The notes beneath the pieces were generated by a model, which saw only the letters and a list, made by a program, of their open reading frames with translations, did no database searches and was not told the DNA's origin. Shown here in pieces: positions 6,898 through 14,714 of a DNA stretch of 64,000 nt. The first letter of the stretch is position 1. Every line of letters starts with the position of its first letter. Made by a program: the position numbers and the translations under genes. Source of the stretch: Desulfobacillus sp041396245 (GTDB taxonomy: Bacteria; Pseudomonadota; Gammaproteobacteria; Burkholderiales; Rhodocyclaceae); NCBI GenBank assembly GCA_041396245.1, contig JAWKYW010000001.1, forward strand, positions 310,001 to 374,000. The letters are read 5' to 3'.

Positions 6898-7953
6898 TTA
6901 CGGCGCGGTGTGGCGCGCGACGTCGAGCAGCGCCGGCGGCAGGGGACGATAGCCTTCGGCGCGGCCGGTGATTTCCTGCCAGAGTTCGCCGAGCGGGATT
7001 TTCCTTTCGCGGTCGCGCGCGACCCATTCGGTGGGAACGGGCTGGGCGGGCTTGAAGCGCACGCCCCAGATCGGTTCGAAGGCGTCGTTGGCAAGCGAGT
7101 AGCGGGCGTCGGCGACGACGCTTGAATCGCGCGGTGCGCGCGTCACCCAGCCGGCGGAGAAATACCTGAAGCGCTGGAAGTCGCGGCGCACGCGCGGGTC
7201 GGCGCGCTCGGCGTCGGTGAGGTGGCGCTCGTCCATGTGCGCCATGCGCGGGCCCTGCTTCCATTGCGCGGCGCCGGAGAGCGGCACGCGCACGCGGTCG
7301 GCATGCAGCGTGCCGCCGCTGCGGTAGAGCGTGCGCCAGACGAGCGGATTGCCGATGGTTGGGAAGATTTCCGAGCGTTCGATGGCATGGCCGCGCCCGG
7401 CGGCGATCTGCCGGAGCGCGTCTTCGGCATGCCCGCGCTGCCAGGCGGCCGTGCCGACGTAGGCGAGGCACAGGGCCAGGGCGGCGAGCGCCGGCGCGCG
7501 CGACCTTCGCCGCGCGGCGAAGACCAGGCCGAGCAGCAGGAACAGGGTGAACAGCGGCCCGATGGTGGTCATCAGGTTCCACGATTCGCGTGCGGGCGAG
7601 AAAGGCCAGGCGAGGTGGGTGCCGTAGGTGGTGCAGGCATCCAGCACGCCGTGGGTGGCGTAGCCGACGAGGCTGGCTGCCAGCACGCTGCGCCATTCGA
7701 TGCGGAATTTCCGCAAAGTCAGCCACGGCAGGGCGGCGAGCGCGCTGCCGACGGGGATGGCGACGAGGGAATGCGTGAACTGGCGGTGCAGTTCGATGTT
7801 GAGCAGCGGGTCGGCCTCGCTGCTGATGAAGAAGTCGACGTCGGGCAGCATGCCGGCGGCGGCGCCGATCATCCAGCCGGCGTGGCCGAGCCGCCGGCCG
7901 AGCACGGCCTTGGCGGCGACGGCGCCGAGGAGGCCGTGGGTGAGGGGGTCCAT
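6898..7953 (-). CDS. Membrane-bound metal-dependent hydrolase, YdjM family
   Basis: 351 residues. It opens with MDPLTHGLLGA, contains MLPDVDF and HRQFTHS (the His/Asp metal-binding pattern of the YdjM/DUF457 family) and HGVLD, followed by hydrophobic helices (TTIGPLFTLFLLLGLVF, ALALCLAYVGT). The C-terminal ~190 residues are soluble. No substrate is known for the family. Its last ~45 codons are duplicated at 5963-6110. A copy of the 24-bp motif lies inside on the opposite strand (7715-7738). Confidence 0.85.
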   Translation of the reverse strand: MDPLTHGLLGAVAAKAVLGRRLGHAGWMIGAAAGMLPDVDFFISSEADPLLNIELHRQFTHSLVAIPVGSALAALPWLTLRKFRIEWRSVLAASLVGYATHGVLDACTTYGTHLAWPFSPARESWNLMTTIGPLFTLFLLLGLVFAARRRSRAPALAALALCLAYVGTAAWQRGHAEDALRQIAAGRGHAIERSEIFPTIGNPLVWRTLYRSGGTLHADRVRVPLSGAAQWKQGPRMAHMDERHLTDAERADPRVRRDFQRFRYFSAGWVTRAPRDSSVVADARYSLANDAFEPIWGVRFKPAQPVPTEWVARDRERKIPLGELWQEITGRAEGYRPLPPALLDVARHTAP

Positions 7954-8012
7954 TGTTCAGCGGCCCTTCGATACGCGCTGCGCGCTACTCAGGGCGAACG
8001 GTAGGCGGGGCG

Positions 8013-8810
8013 TCATGCCTTCAGCTTGGCGTTGAGGTGCGGCGCAATGATCTGCAGCAGTTGCACGAAGACCTTGGGGTTGCCGCCGACGATGTTGCCG
8101 GTCTCGAGGTAGTTCTGCTCGCCGGCAAGATCGCCGACGAGGCCGCCGGCCTCGGTGATGAGCAGCGCGCCGGCCGCCATGTCCCAGGGCGAGAGGCCGA
8201 GTTCCCAGAAGCCGTCGATGCGGCCGGCCGCCACCCAGGCCAGGTCGAGCGCCGCCGCGCCGGGACGGCGCACGCCGGCGGTCTTGTGCATCATGTCGCG
8301 GAAGATGCCGAGGTAGGCGTCGACGTGCTCGAAGTAGCGGAAGGGGAAGCCGGTGCCGATCAGCGCCTCGTTCATCCTGGCGCGGCCGGTGACGCGGATG
8401 CGCCGGTCGTTGAGGTAGGCGCCGGCGCCCTTGCTGGCGGTGAACAGCTCGTTGCGGGTCGGGTCGTAGACCACGGCGTGCTGCAGCACGCCCTTGTGCT
8501 GCTGGGCGATGGAGATGGCGTACTGCGGGAAGCCGTGGATGAAGTTGGTGGTGCCGTCGAGCGGATCGATGATCCAGACGTGGTCGGAATCGCCGGAGGC
8601 GCCCGACTCCTCTGCTAGAATCGCGTGGTCCGGATACGCCTCCTTCAGCACGCCGATGATGGCCGCCTCGGCGGCCTTGTCGACCTCGGTGACGAAATCC
8701 TTGTCGCGCTTGGTGCTTACCTTGATCTGTTCGACGTCGCGCGAAGCACGGTTGATGATGCCGCCGGCGCGGCGCGCCGCCTTGACGGCGATGTTGATGG
8801 TCGGGTGCAT
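8013..8810 (-). CDS. suhB: Inositol-1-monophosphatase, SuhB type
   Basis: 265 residues from the ATG at 8810 (MHPTINIAVKAARRAG). The Mg-binding motifs are present: EVDKAAE, LAEESG, WIIDPLDGTTNFIHG (signature 1) and WELGLSPWDMAAGALL (signature 2). SuhB hydrolyses inositol monophosphates and in proteobacteria also joins the rRNA antitermination complex. It is divergent from trmJ with about 70 bases between starts, an arrangement common in this group. Confidence 0.95.
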   Translation of the reverse strand: MHPTINIAVKAARRAGGIINRASRDVEQIKVSTKRDKDFVTEVDKAAEAAIIGVLKEAYPDHAILAEESGASGDSDHVWIIDPLDGTTNFIHGFPQYAISIAQQHKGVLQHAVVYDPTRNELFTASKGAGAYLNDRRIRVTGRARMNEALIGTGFPFRYFEHVDAYLGIFRDMMHKTAGVRRPGAAALDLAWVAAGRIDGFWELGLSPWDMAAGALLITEAGGLVGDLAGEQNYLETGNIVGGNPKVFVQLLQIIAPHLNAKLKA

Positions 8811-8879
8811 GGGCGTCCGGTTTGTTTTCAATGAGCGTGCCGGCGAGACATCCCTCCGGCGAAGAAGGCCGCATTTTAT

Positions 8880-9611
8880 ATGAATACTGCGCTCGACCGC
8901 ATCCGAATCGTCCTCTCCCATACCAGCCACCCGGGCAATATCGGCGCCGCCGCGCGCGCCATGAAGACCATGGGACTGACCCGGCTGTACCTGGTGAATC
9001 CCTGCGCCGATCCCGATGGCGTGGGGCGCGCCCGCTCCTCCAATGCGCGCGACGTGCTCGAAGGCGCCGTTGTCTGCGCTTCGCTGGAGGAGGCGCTGGA
9101 AGGCACGGTACGCGCCGCGGCGATGACGGCGCGCCAGCGGGAGATGGCGCCGCCGCCGATGTGGGCGCGCGAGGCCGCGCAGCAGATCGTCGCCGCCGCG
9201 ACGCACGGCCCGGTGGCGCTGGTGTTCGGCAACGAGACGGCAGGGCTTTCCAACGAGGAACTGGCGCTGTGCAGCCTGCCGGTGATGATCCCGGCCAATC
9301 CGGACTATTCCTCGCTCAACCTCGCCGCCGCGGTGCAGGTGATGGGCTACGAGCTGCGCCTGGCGGCGCTCGATCCCGGCGCGCCGCCGGCGCCGGAGAA
9401 TCCGCCGGCGACGGCCGAGGAAATCCGCCATTTCTACGCGCACCTGGAGGCCGCCGTGACCCGCAGCGGCTTCCTCGACCCGGCACATCCGAAGCGCATC
9501 ATGCCGCGCCTGCGCCGCCTGTTCGACCGCCTCGATCTGGAGCGCGACGAGGTCAGCCTGCTGCGCGGCATGCTGAAAACTTTCACGAACCCGGGGAATA
9601 AAGTTGACTAA
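8880..9611 (+). CDS. trmJ: tRNA (cytidine/uridine-2'-O-)-methyltransferase TrmJ
   Basis: 243 residues of the SpoU (SPOUT) family. The motifs are HTSHPGNIGAAARAMKTMGL (motif 1), LVFGNETAGLSNEEL (motif 2) and PDYSSLNLAAAVQVMGYEL (motif 3, the knotted SAM site). A C-terminal helical extension follows. TrmJ methylates the 2'-OH of position 32 in certain tRNAs. It stands just before cysE and the isc operon, as in many proteobacteria. Confidence 0.95.
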   Translation: MNTALDRIRIVLSHTSHPGNIGAAARAMKTMGLTRLYLVNPCADPDGVGRARSSNARDVLEGAVVCASLEEALEGTVRAAAMTARQREMAPPPMWAREAAQQIVAAATHGPVALVFGNETAGLSNEELALCSLPVMIPANPDYSSLNLAAAVQVMGYELRLAALDPGAPPAPENPPATAEEIRHFYAHLEAAVTRSGFLDPAHPKRIMPRLRRLFDRLDLERDEVSLLRGMLKTFTNPGNKVD

Positions 9612-9627
9612 AACCGAGGGTTTTTTG
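9611..9627 (+). terminator. Weak intrinsic terminator-like hairpin after trmJ
   Basis: AAAACC, loop GAG, GGTTTT, then TT. It starts at the last base of the trmJ stop codon. Upstream TTGACT with TAACAT 18 bases later could also be a promoter for cysE, so the assignment is uncertain. Confidence 0.4.
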
Positions 9628-9664
9628 TAACATTTCAGCGTTTGCTGATACTTAGGAAGCCAAG

Positions 9665-10417
9665 ATGTTCAGCCGTCTGCGTGAAGACATCGCCAGCGTG
9701 TTCGACCGCGATCCCGCCGCCCGCACCACCTGGGAGGTGCTGACCTGCTATCCCGGCCTGCATGCGTTGCTCTTCCATCGCTTCAACCACCGGCTGTGGG
9801 GCCTGGGGCTGAAATGGCTGGCGCGGCTCGGCTCCAACGTGGCGCGCTGGATGACCGGCATCGAGATCCATCCCGGCGCCACGATCGGCCGCCGCTTCTT
9901 CATCGACCACGGCATGGGCGTGGTGATCGGCGAGACGGCGGTGATCGGCGACGACTGCACGCTGTATCACGGCGTCACCCTCGGCGGCACCTCCTGGAAC
10001 AAGGGCAAGCGCCATCCGACGCTGGAGCGCGGCGTGGTGATCGGCGCCGGCGCCAAGGTGCTCGGCCCCATCACCCTCGGCGAGCGGGCCAAGGTCGGTT
10101 CCAACGCCGTCGTGGTGCGCGACGTGCCGCCCGGGACGACTGCCGTTGGCATCCCGGCACGCATCGTCGAGGACCACAGCGAGATCGATCGCGAGATCAA
10201 GGCCGGCCAGATGGGCTTCTCGGCCTATGCCGTGACACGCAACGAGGACGACCCCCTCTCCCTGGCCATCCACGGGCTGCTCGACCATGCCGTCGAAACC
10301 GACCGCCGGATCGAGAAGTTGTTGAAATGCCTGGAACAATCCGGTGTGTGCAGGGCCGATGAACTGGCTACCGCCGACAAGTTCGATCCACAGTATTTGG
10401 GCAAAATAGTTGACTGA
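9665..10417 (+). CDS. cysE: Serine O-acetyltransferase
   Basis: 250 residues, preceded by AGGAAG. N-terminal helices (MFSRLREDIASVFDRDPAARTT) are followed by left-handed beta-helix hexapeptide repeats: GIEIHPGATIGRRFFIDHG, GVVIGETAVIGDDCTLYHGVTLGG, then ERGVVIGAGAKVLGPITLG. It makes O-acetylserine from serine and acetyl-CoA for cysteine synthesis. Position next to iscR links cysteine supply with Fe-S assembly, in which cysteine is the sulfur donor. Confidence 0.96.
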   Translation: MFSRLREDIASVFDRDPAARTTWEVLTCYPGLHALLFHRFNHRLWGLGLKWLARLGSNVARWMTGIEIHPGATIGRRFFIDHGMGVVIGETAVIGDDCTLYHGVTLGGTSWNKGKRHPTLERGVVIGAGAKVLGPITLGERAKVGSNAVVVRDVPPGTTAVGIPARIVEDHSEIDREIKAGQMGFSAYAVTRNEDDPLSLAIHGLLDHAVETDRRIEKLLKCLEQSGVCRADELATADKFDPQYLGKIVD

Positions 10418-10458
10418 ACTAATCAAGATTCGTATAGTCGACTGAAATGTTCAAGTAT
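10406..10458 (+). promoter_or_regulatory. isc operon promoter with two tandem IscR type 1-like sites
   Basis: The promoter is -35 TTGACT (10410-10415), a 17-base spacer and -10 TATAGT (10433-10438). Two 25-bp stretches, 10406-10430 and 10434-10458, both begin ATAG(T/C)YGACTGA and end near TCAAG. Against the type 1 IscR consensus as I recall it (ATASYYGACT-RWWWY-AGTCRRSTAT), the second matches at about 23 of 25 positions and the first somewhat less well. They cover the -35 and -10, so [2Fe-2S]-IscR should repress the operon. Confidence 0.8.
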
Positions 10459-10495
10459 TGGGCGCGCAAGCGTTCTTGATGGAGAGGATCCAACC

Positions 10496-10978
10496 ATGAG
10501 ACTGACGACGAAAGGCCGCTTTGCCGTGACGGCCATGATCGACCTGGCCCAGCGCCAGGCCAACGGACCGGTGACGCTGGCGGGCATCAGCGAACGCCAG
10601 AAGATTTCCCTGTCCTATCTGGAGCAGCTGTTCGGCAAGCTGCGCCGCCACAGCATCGTGGGCAGCGTGCGCGGCCCCGGCGGCGGCTACCGCCTGGCGC
10701 GCGCCATGAACGAGGTGACCGTCGCCGACATCATCGCGGCGGTGGACGAGCCGCTCGACGCCACCAACTGCGGCGGCCAGGAGAACTGCCAGGACGAGCA
10801 GCGCTGCATGACCCATGACTTGTGGACCAACCTCAACAAGCGCATGCACGAATACCTCGCCTCGGTATCGCTCTACGACCTGGTCAACCAGCCCAAGGCC
10901 AAGGCCGTCGCGGCGACCATCGCCATGGACGACCGCCTGCGTCCGGCCCGACGCACGAACGTGGCGGTGTCCGCCTGA
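10496..10978 (+). CDS. iscR: Fe-S cluster-sensing Rrf2-family regulator IscR
   Basis: 160 residues. The N-terminal winged helix-turn-helix reads MRLTTKGRFAVTAMIDLA ... ISLSYLEQLFGKLRR. The cluster ligands Cys92, Cys98 and Cys104 with His107 are at the same numbers as in the E. coli protein. When cluster-loaded it represses its own operon, consistent with the two sites upstream. First gene of the isc operon; the next gene starts ten bases after its stop. Confidence 0.97.
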   Translation: MRLTTKGRFAVTAMIDLAQRQANGPVTLAGISERQKISLSYLEQLFGKLRRHSIVGSVRGPGGGYRLARAMNEVTVADIIAAVDEPLDATNCGGQENCQDEQRCMTHDLWTNLNKRMHEYLASVSLYDLVNQPKAKAVAATIAMDDRLRPARRTNVAVSA

Positions 10979-10988
10979 CGGGAAGATC

Positions 10989-12146
10989 GTGTTCGCCCCG
11001 GCCTACCTCGACCACAACGCCACCACGCCGCTCGATGCGGGCGTGCTGGAGGCGATGCTGCCGTTCCTCAAGGAGCGCTACGGCAATCCGTCCAGCCGCC
11101 ACGAGTACGGCCGTGCGGCGCGCGCCGCCCTCGACGCGGCGCGCCAGCAGGTCGCGGCGGCGGTCGGGGCGCATCCGACCGAGGTGGTGTTCACCAGCGG
11201 CGGCTCGGAGGCCAACAACCTCTTCATCAAGGGCGCGGCGGCCTGCCTCAGGCCGGGAACCATTGCGGTGTCGGCCATCGAGCACCCCTGCGTGCGCGAG
11301 CCGGCGGCAGACCTGAAGCGGCTCGGCTGGGACCTGCACGAGATCGCCGTGGATGCCGAGGGCCGTGTCGACGAGGCTGACTTTTCCGCGGCGCTGGCGA
11401 AGCGGCCGGCGATCGTCTCGGTGATGCTGGCCAACAACGAGACCGGCGTGCTGCAGGACATCCCCGCGCTGGCGGCCGGGTCCCGCGCTGCGAAGGCCTG
11501 GTTCCACACCGACGCGGTGCAGGCACTGGGCAAGGTGGCTCTCGACTTTCGCGCCCTGAACGCCGCCGGGGTAAACGCCCTGACGGTTTCCGCGCACAAG
11601 ATCCATGGCCCGAAGGGCGCGGCCGCGCTGGTGCTGGACAAGCGCATCGAGCTCAAGCCGCTGATTTCCGGCGGCGGCCAGGAGCGTAACCTGCGCTCCG
11701 GCACCGAGAACGTGGCCGCCATCGTCGGCTTCGGCGCCGCCTGCGAATTGGCTGCGGCGCGGCTGGACGCGGAGGCCGGGCGGCAGGCCCAATTGCGCGA
11801 CCGTCTGGAAGAGGGGCTTGCCGGCTTCGGCGCCGCCATCTTCAGCCGCAATGCACCGCGCCTGCCGAACACGACCTTTTTCACGCTGGCCGGCATCGAC
11901 GGCGAGACCCTGGTGGCGCAGCTCGACCGCGCCGGCTTCGCCGTGGCGAGCGGCTCGGCCTGCTCGAGCGTCTCGCCGGAACCGTCGCACACGCTGCTGG
12001 CGATGGGCGTCGAGGCCGGCATGGCGAAGGGCGCGCTGCGCGTCTCGCTCGGCCGCGCCAATACGGGAGAAGACGTCGCGCGCTTCCTGCAGGCGCTCGA
12101 CGAAACGGTCAAGAAATTGAAAGGAATGTCCGCGATGGCGGCTTGA
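10989..12146 (+). CDS. NifS/IscS-like cysteine desulfurase (second copy)
   Basis: 385 residues from the GTG at 10989, with GGGAAG just upstream, giving MFAPAYLDHNATTPL. PLP-dependent family motifs: EVVFTSGGSEANNLFI, HTDAVQALGK, SAHKIHGPKG (Schiff-base Lys), GGGQERNLRSGTEN and SGSACSSVSPEPSH with the catalytic Cys. It is diverged from the adjacent iscS (shorter, different C-terminus). Two tandem desulfurases in one isc operon are noteworthy; this one may serve another acceptor. A motif copy lies at 11361-11384 on the opposite strand. Confidence 0.93.
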   Translation: MFAPAYLDHNATTPLDAGVLEAMLPFLKERYGNPSSRHEYGRAARAALDAARQQVAAAVGAHPTEVVFTSGGSEANNLFIKGAAACLRPGTIAVSAIEHPCVREPAADLKRLGWDLHEIAVDAEGRVDEADFSAALAKRPAIVSVMLANNETGVLQDIPALAAGSRAAKAWFHTDAVQALGKVALDFRALNAAGVNALTVSAHKIHGPKGAAALVLDKRIELKPLISGGGQERNLRSGTENVAAIVGFGAACELAAARLDAEAGRQAQLRDRLEEGLAGFGAAIFSRNAPRLPNTTFFTLAGIDGETLVAQLDRAGFAVASGSACSSVSPEPSHTLLAMGVEAGMAKGALRVSLGRANTGEDVARFLQALDETVKKLKGMSAMAA

Positions 12147-12149
12147 GGA

Positions 12150-12197
12150 TGTAGGTCGGGCTTCAGCCCGACGCGTCGGCCTGAAGGCCGACCTACA
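12150..12197. repeat. Inverted repeat GTAGGTCGG...CCGACCTAC inside the isc operon
   Basis: TGTAGGTCGGGCTTCAGCCC is followed by a near mirror-image ending GGCCGACCTACA. It is a 48-base imperfect palindrome with internal hairpins (GGGCTTCAGCCC and GGCCTGAAGGCC), wedged between the two desulfurase genes. Related copies are at 23681-23740 and 55543-55618. As RNA it should fold strongly and could tune expression or stability of the downstream genes. Confidence 0.85.
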
Positions 12198-12219
12198 AGG
12201 AAAACTACTGGAGAAGAAC

Positions 12220-13431
12220 ATGCTGAAATTTCCCATCTACCTCGACTATTCCGCGACGACCCCGGTCGACCCGCGCGTCGCCGAGCAGATGATTCCCTGG
12301 CTGGTCGAGAAGTTCGGCAACCCGGCCTCGCGCTCGCATGCCTACGGCTGGGAAGCGGAGAAGGCCGTCGAGGAGGCGCGCGAAAACGTCGCCGCGCTGG
12401 TCGGCGCCGACCCGAAGGAGATCGTGTGGACCTCCGGCGCCACCGAATCGAACAACCTCGCCATCAAGGGCGCGGCCCTCTTCTACCAGGGCAAGGGCAA
12501 GCACCTGATCACGGTGAAGACCGAGCACAAGGCCGTGCTCGATCCCATGCGCGAGCTGGAGCGCCACGGTTTTGAAGTGACCTACCTCGACCCGCAGGAA
12601 AACGGCCTGGTCGACCTGAAGCAGTTCGAGGCGGCGCTGCGTCCCGATACCATCCTCGCCTCGGTGATGTACGTGAACAACGAGATCGGCGTGATCCAGC
12701 CGATCGAGCAACTGGGCGAGATCTGCCGCGGCAAGGGCATCGTCTTCCACGTCGATGCCGCCCAGGCCACCGGCAAGGTGGTGATCGACCTCGGCAGGCT
12801 GAAGGTCGACCTGATGTCCTTCTCGGCGCACAAGACCTACGGCCCGAAGGGCATCGGCGCCCTCTACGTGCGCAGGAAGCCGCGCATCCGGCTGGAGGCG
12901 CAGATGCACGGCGGCGGCCACGAGCGCGGCCTGCGCTCCGGCACCCTCGCCACCCACCAGATCGTCGGCATGGGCGAGGCTTTCCGCCTCGCGCGCGAGG
13001 AGATGGCGAGTGAGAACGAGCGCATCCGCATGCTGCGCGACCGTCTGTGGAAGGGCGTTTCCGACATCGAGCAGGTTTTCCTCAACGGCGACCTGGAAAG
13101 CCGCGTGCCGCACAACCTCAACGTCAGCTTCGCCTTCGTCGAAGGCGAGTCGCTGATGATGGCGATCAAGGACGTGGCGGTTTCCTCCGGCTCGGCCTGC
13201 ACCTCGGCCAGCCTGGAGCCGTCCTACGTGCTGCGCGCGCTCGGCCGCCAGGACGAGCTGGCGCACAGCTCGATCCGCTTTACCATCGGCCGCTTTACCA
13301 CGGTCGAGGAAGTCGACTACACGATCCAGCTCCTGCACCGGCAGATCGCCAAGCTGCGCGAGATGTCGCCGCTGTGGGACATGTACAAGGAAGGCATCGA
13401 TCTCAACACCGTCCAGTGGGCGGCGCATTAA
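12220..13431 (+). CDS. iscS: Cysteine desulfurase IscS
   Basis: 403 residues, standard IscS length. Motifs: YLDYSATTPVDPRVAEQM, WTSGATESNNLAIKGAA, HVDAAQATGKV, SAHKTYGPKG (PLP Lys), GGGHERGLRSGT and the active-site loop SSGSACTSASLEPSYVLRALG with the catalytic Cys. It converts cysteine to alanine and passes persulfide sulfur to IscU. Preceded by GGAGAAG. Confidence 0.98.
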   Translation: MLKFPIYLDYSATTPVDPRVAEQMIPWLVEKFGNPASRSHAYGWEAEKAVEEARENVAALVGADPKEIVWTSGATESNNLAIKGAALFYQGKGKHLITVKTEHKAVLDPMRELERHGFEVTYLDPQENGLVDLKQFEAALRPDTILASVMYVNNEIGVIQPIEQLGEICRGKGIVFHVDAAQATGKVVIDLGRLKVDLMSFSAHKTYGPKGIGALYVRRKPRIRLEAQMHGGGHERGLRSGTLATHQIVGMGEAFRLAREEMASENERIRMLRDRLWKGVSDIEQVFLNGDLESRVPHNLNVSFAFVEGESLMMAIKDVAVSSGSACTSASLEPSYVLRALGRQDELAHSSIRFTIGRFTTVEEVDYTIQLLHRQIAKLREMSPLWDMYKEGIDLNTVQWAAH

Positions 13432-13443
13432 GGAGCGGCGAAA

Positions 13444-13827
13444 ATGGCATACAGCGACAAGGTTCTAGAGCACTACGAGCATCCGCGCAACGTCGGCGCC
13501 TTCGACAAGGAAGAGGATGGCGTCGGCACCGGCATGGTCGGCGCGCCGGCCTGCGGCGACGTCATGAAGCTGCAGATCAAGGTAAACAAGGAAGGCGTCA
13601 TCGAGGACGCCAAGTTCAAGACCTACGGCTGCGGTTCGGCCATCGCCTCCAGCTCGCTCGTCACCGAATGGGTCAAGGGCAAGACGGTGGACCAGGCCCT
13701 GGAGATCAAGAACACCCAGATCGCCGAGGAGCTGGCGCTGCCTCCGGTCAAGATCCATTGTTCCATCCTGGCCGAGGACGCCATCAAGGCGGCCGTGGCC
13801 GATTACAAGAAAAAGCAGGACAGTTAA
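13444..13827 (+). CDS. iscU: Fe-S cluster assembly scaffold IscU
   Basis: 127 residues. The three scaffold cysteines are visible: GAPACGDVMKLQIKV, KTYGCGSAIASSS and LPPVKIHCSILAEDAI, the last with the LPPVK motif recognised by HscA. The cluster is built here with sulfur from IscS. Confidence 0.98.
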   Translation: MAYSDKVLEHYEHPRNVGAFDKEEDGVGTGMVGAPACGDVMKLQIKVNKEGVIEDAKFKTYGCGSAIASSSLVTEWVKGKTVDQALEIKNTQIAEELALPPVKIHCSILAEDAIKAAVADYKKKQDS

Positions 13828-13843
13828 TCAAGGCGAGGTGAGC

Positions 13844-14167
13844 ATGACAGTAACTTTGAGCGAGCGCGCGGCGAAGCACGTTTCCAGCTTCATCGCCAAG
13901 CGCGGAAAGGGCGTCGGCGTGCGCATCGGCGTGAAAACCTCGGGCTGTTCGGGCATGTCCTACAAGCTGGAGTTCGCCGACGAGGCGGCGGCGGAAGACG
14001 TCGTCTTCGAGAGCCACGGCGTCAAGGTGCTGGTCGATCCGAAGAGCCTGCCCTACGTCGACGGCACGGAGCTGGACTATGCGCGCGAGGGCCTCAACGA
14101 GGGGTTCAAATTCAACAACCCCAATGTCAAGGATCAGTGCGGCTGCGGGGAAAGCTTCAACGTCTGA
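13844..14167 (+). CDS. iscA: Iron-sulfur cluster assembly protein IscA
   Basis: 107 residues from the ATG at 13844, preceded by GGCGAGG; the GTG six bases upstream is less likely. A-type carrier signatures: GVRIGVKTSGCSGMSYKLEF and DQCGCGESFNV, giving the conserved Cys and Cys-x-Cys ligands. It carries clusters or iron to targets. Confidence 0.97.
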   Translation: MTVTLSERAAKHVSSFIAKRGKGVGVRIGVKTSGCSGMSYKLEFADEAAAEDVVFESHGVKVLVDPKSLPYVDGTELDYAREGLNEGFKFNNPNVKDQCGCGESFNV

Positions 14168-14180
14168 CCACCGACATTCG

Positions 14181-14714
14181 ATGGTCCCGGATTTCAGCCA
14201 GGATTTCTTCGCGCTGTTCGGCCTGCCGCGCGCCTACCGCATCGACTCGGACCGGCTCGACCAGGCCTACCACGCGATGCAGAGCAAGGTGCATCCGGAT
14301 CGCCACGCCCACCTGCCCGAGACCGAGCGGCGCCTCTCCATGCAGTGGGCGACCCAGGTCAACGAAGCCTACCGCACGCTGAAGCAGCCGCTGGCGCGGG
14401 CGCATTACCTGCTGCGGCTGGCCGGGGCCGAAACCGACCACGAGAGCAACACGGCGATGCCGTCGGCGTTCCTCGTCGAACAGATGGAGTGGCGCGAGGC
14501 GGTGGCCGAGGCGCGCGCGGCGGGCGATCACCACGAGCTGGAACAACTGATGCAGCGGCTCGAAAGGCATGCCGGCGAGATCCGCGCCGAGATCGAGCGC
14601 AGCCTGGATGCGGACAAGGACTACGCGGCGGCGGCCGACGCGGTGCGCCGCCTGATGTTCATGGAAAAGCTCGAACACGAAATAGAAGACGCGCTCGAAG
14701 CGCTGGAATCCTGA
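14181..14714 (+). CDS. hscB: Fe-S assembly co-chaperone HscB
   Basis: 177 residues from the ATG at 14181. J domain: FFALFGLPRAYRID ... KVHPDRHAHL with the HPD motif, then ATQVNEAYRTLKQPLARAHYLL. The C-terminal three-helix domain binds IscU. It stimulates HscA ATPase. The TGA stop shares one base with the hscA ATG. Confidence 0.97.
   Translation: MVPDFSQDFFALFGLPRAYRIDSDRLDQAYHAMQSKVHPDRHAHLPETERRLSMQWATQVNEAYRTLKQPLARAHYLLRLAGAETDHESNTAMPSAFLVEQMEWREAVAEARAAGDHHELEQLMQRLERHAGEIRAEIERSLDADKDYAAAADAVRRLMFMEKLEHEIEDALEALES

Noticed and set aside
9603..9627. Full IscR site before cysE
   Set aside because: Only the left half (AGTTGACT) fits; the right half does not match the consensus, so it is mentioned but not annotated.
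12150..12197. CRISPR-like palindromic repeat
   Set aside because: No tandem array of equal repeats with spacers; copies are dispersed tens of kilobases apart.
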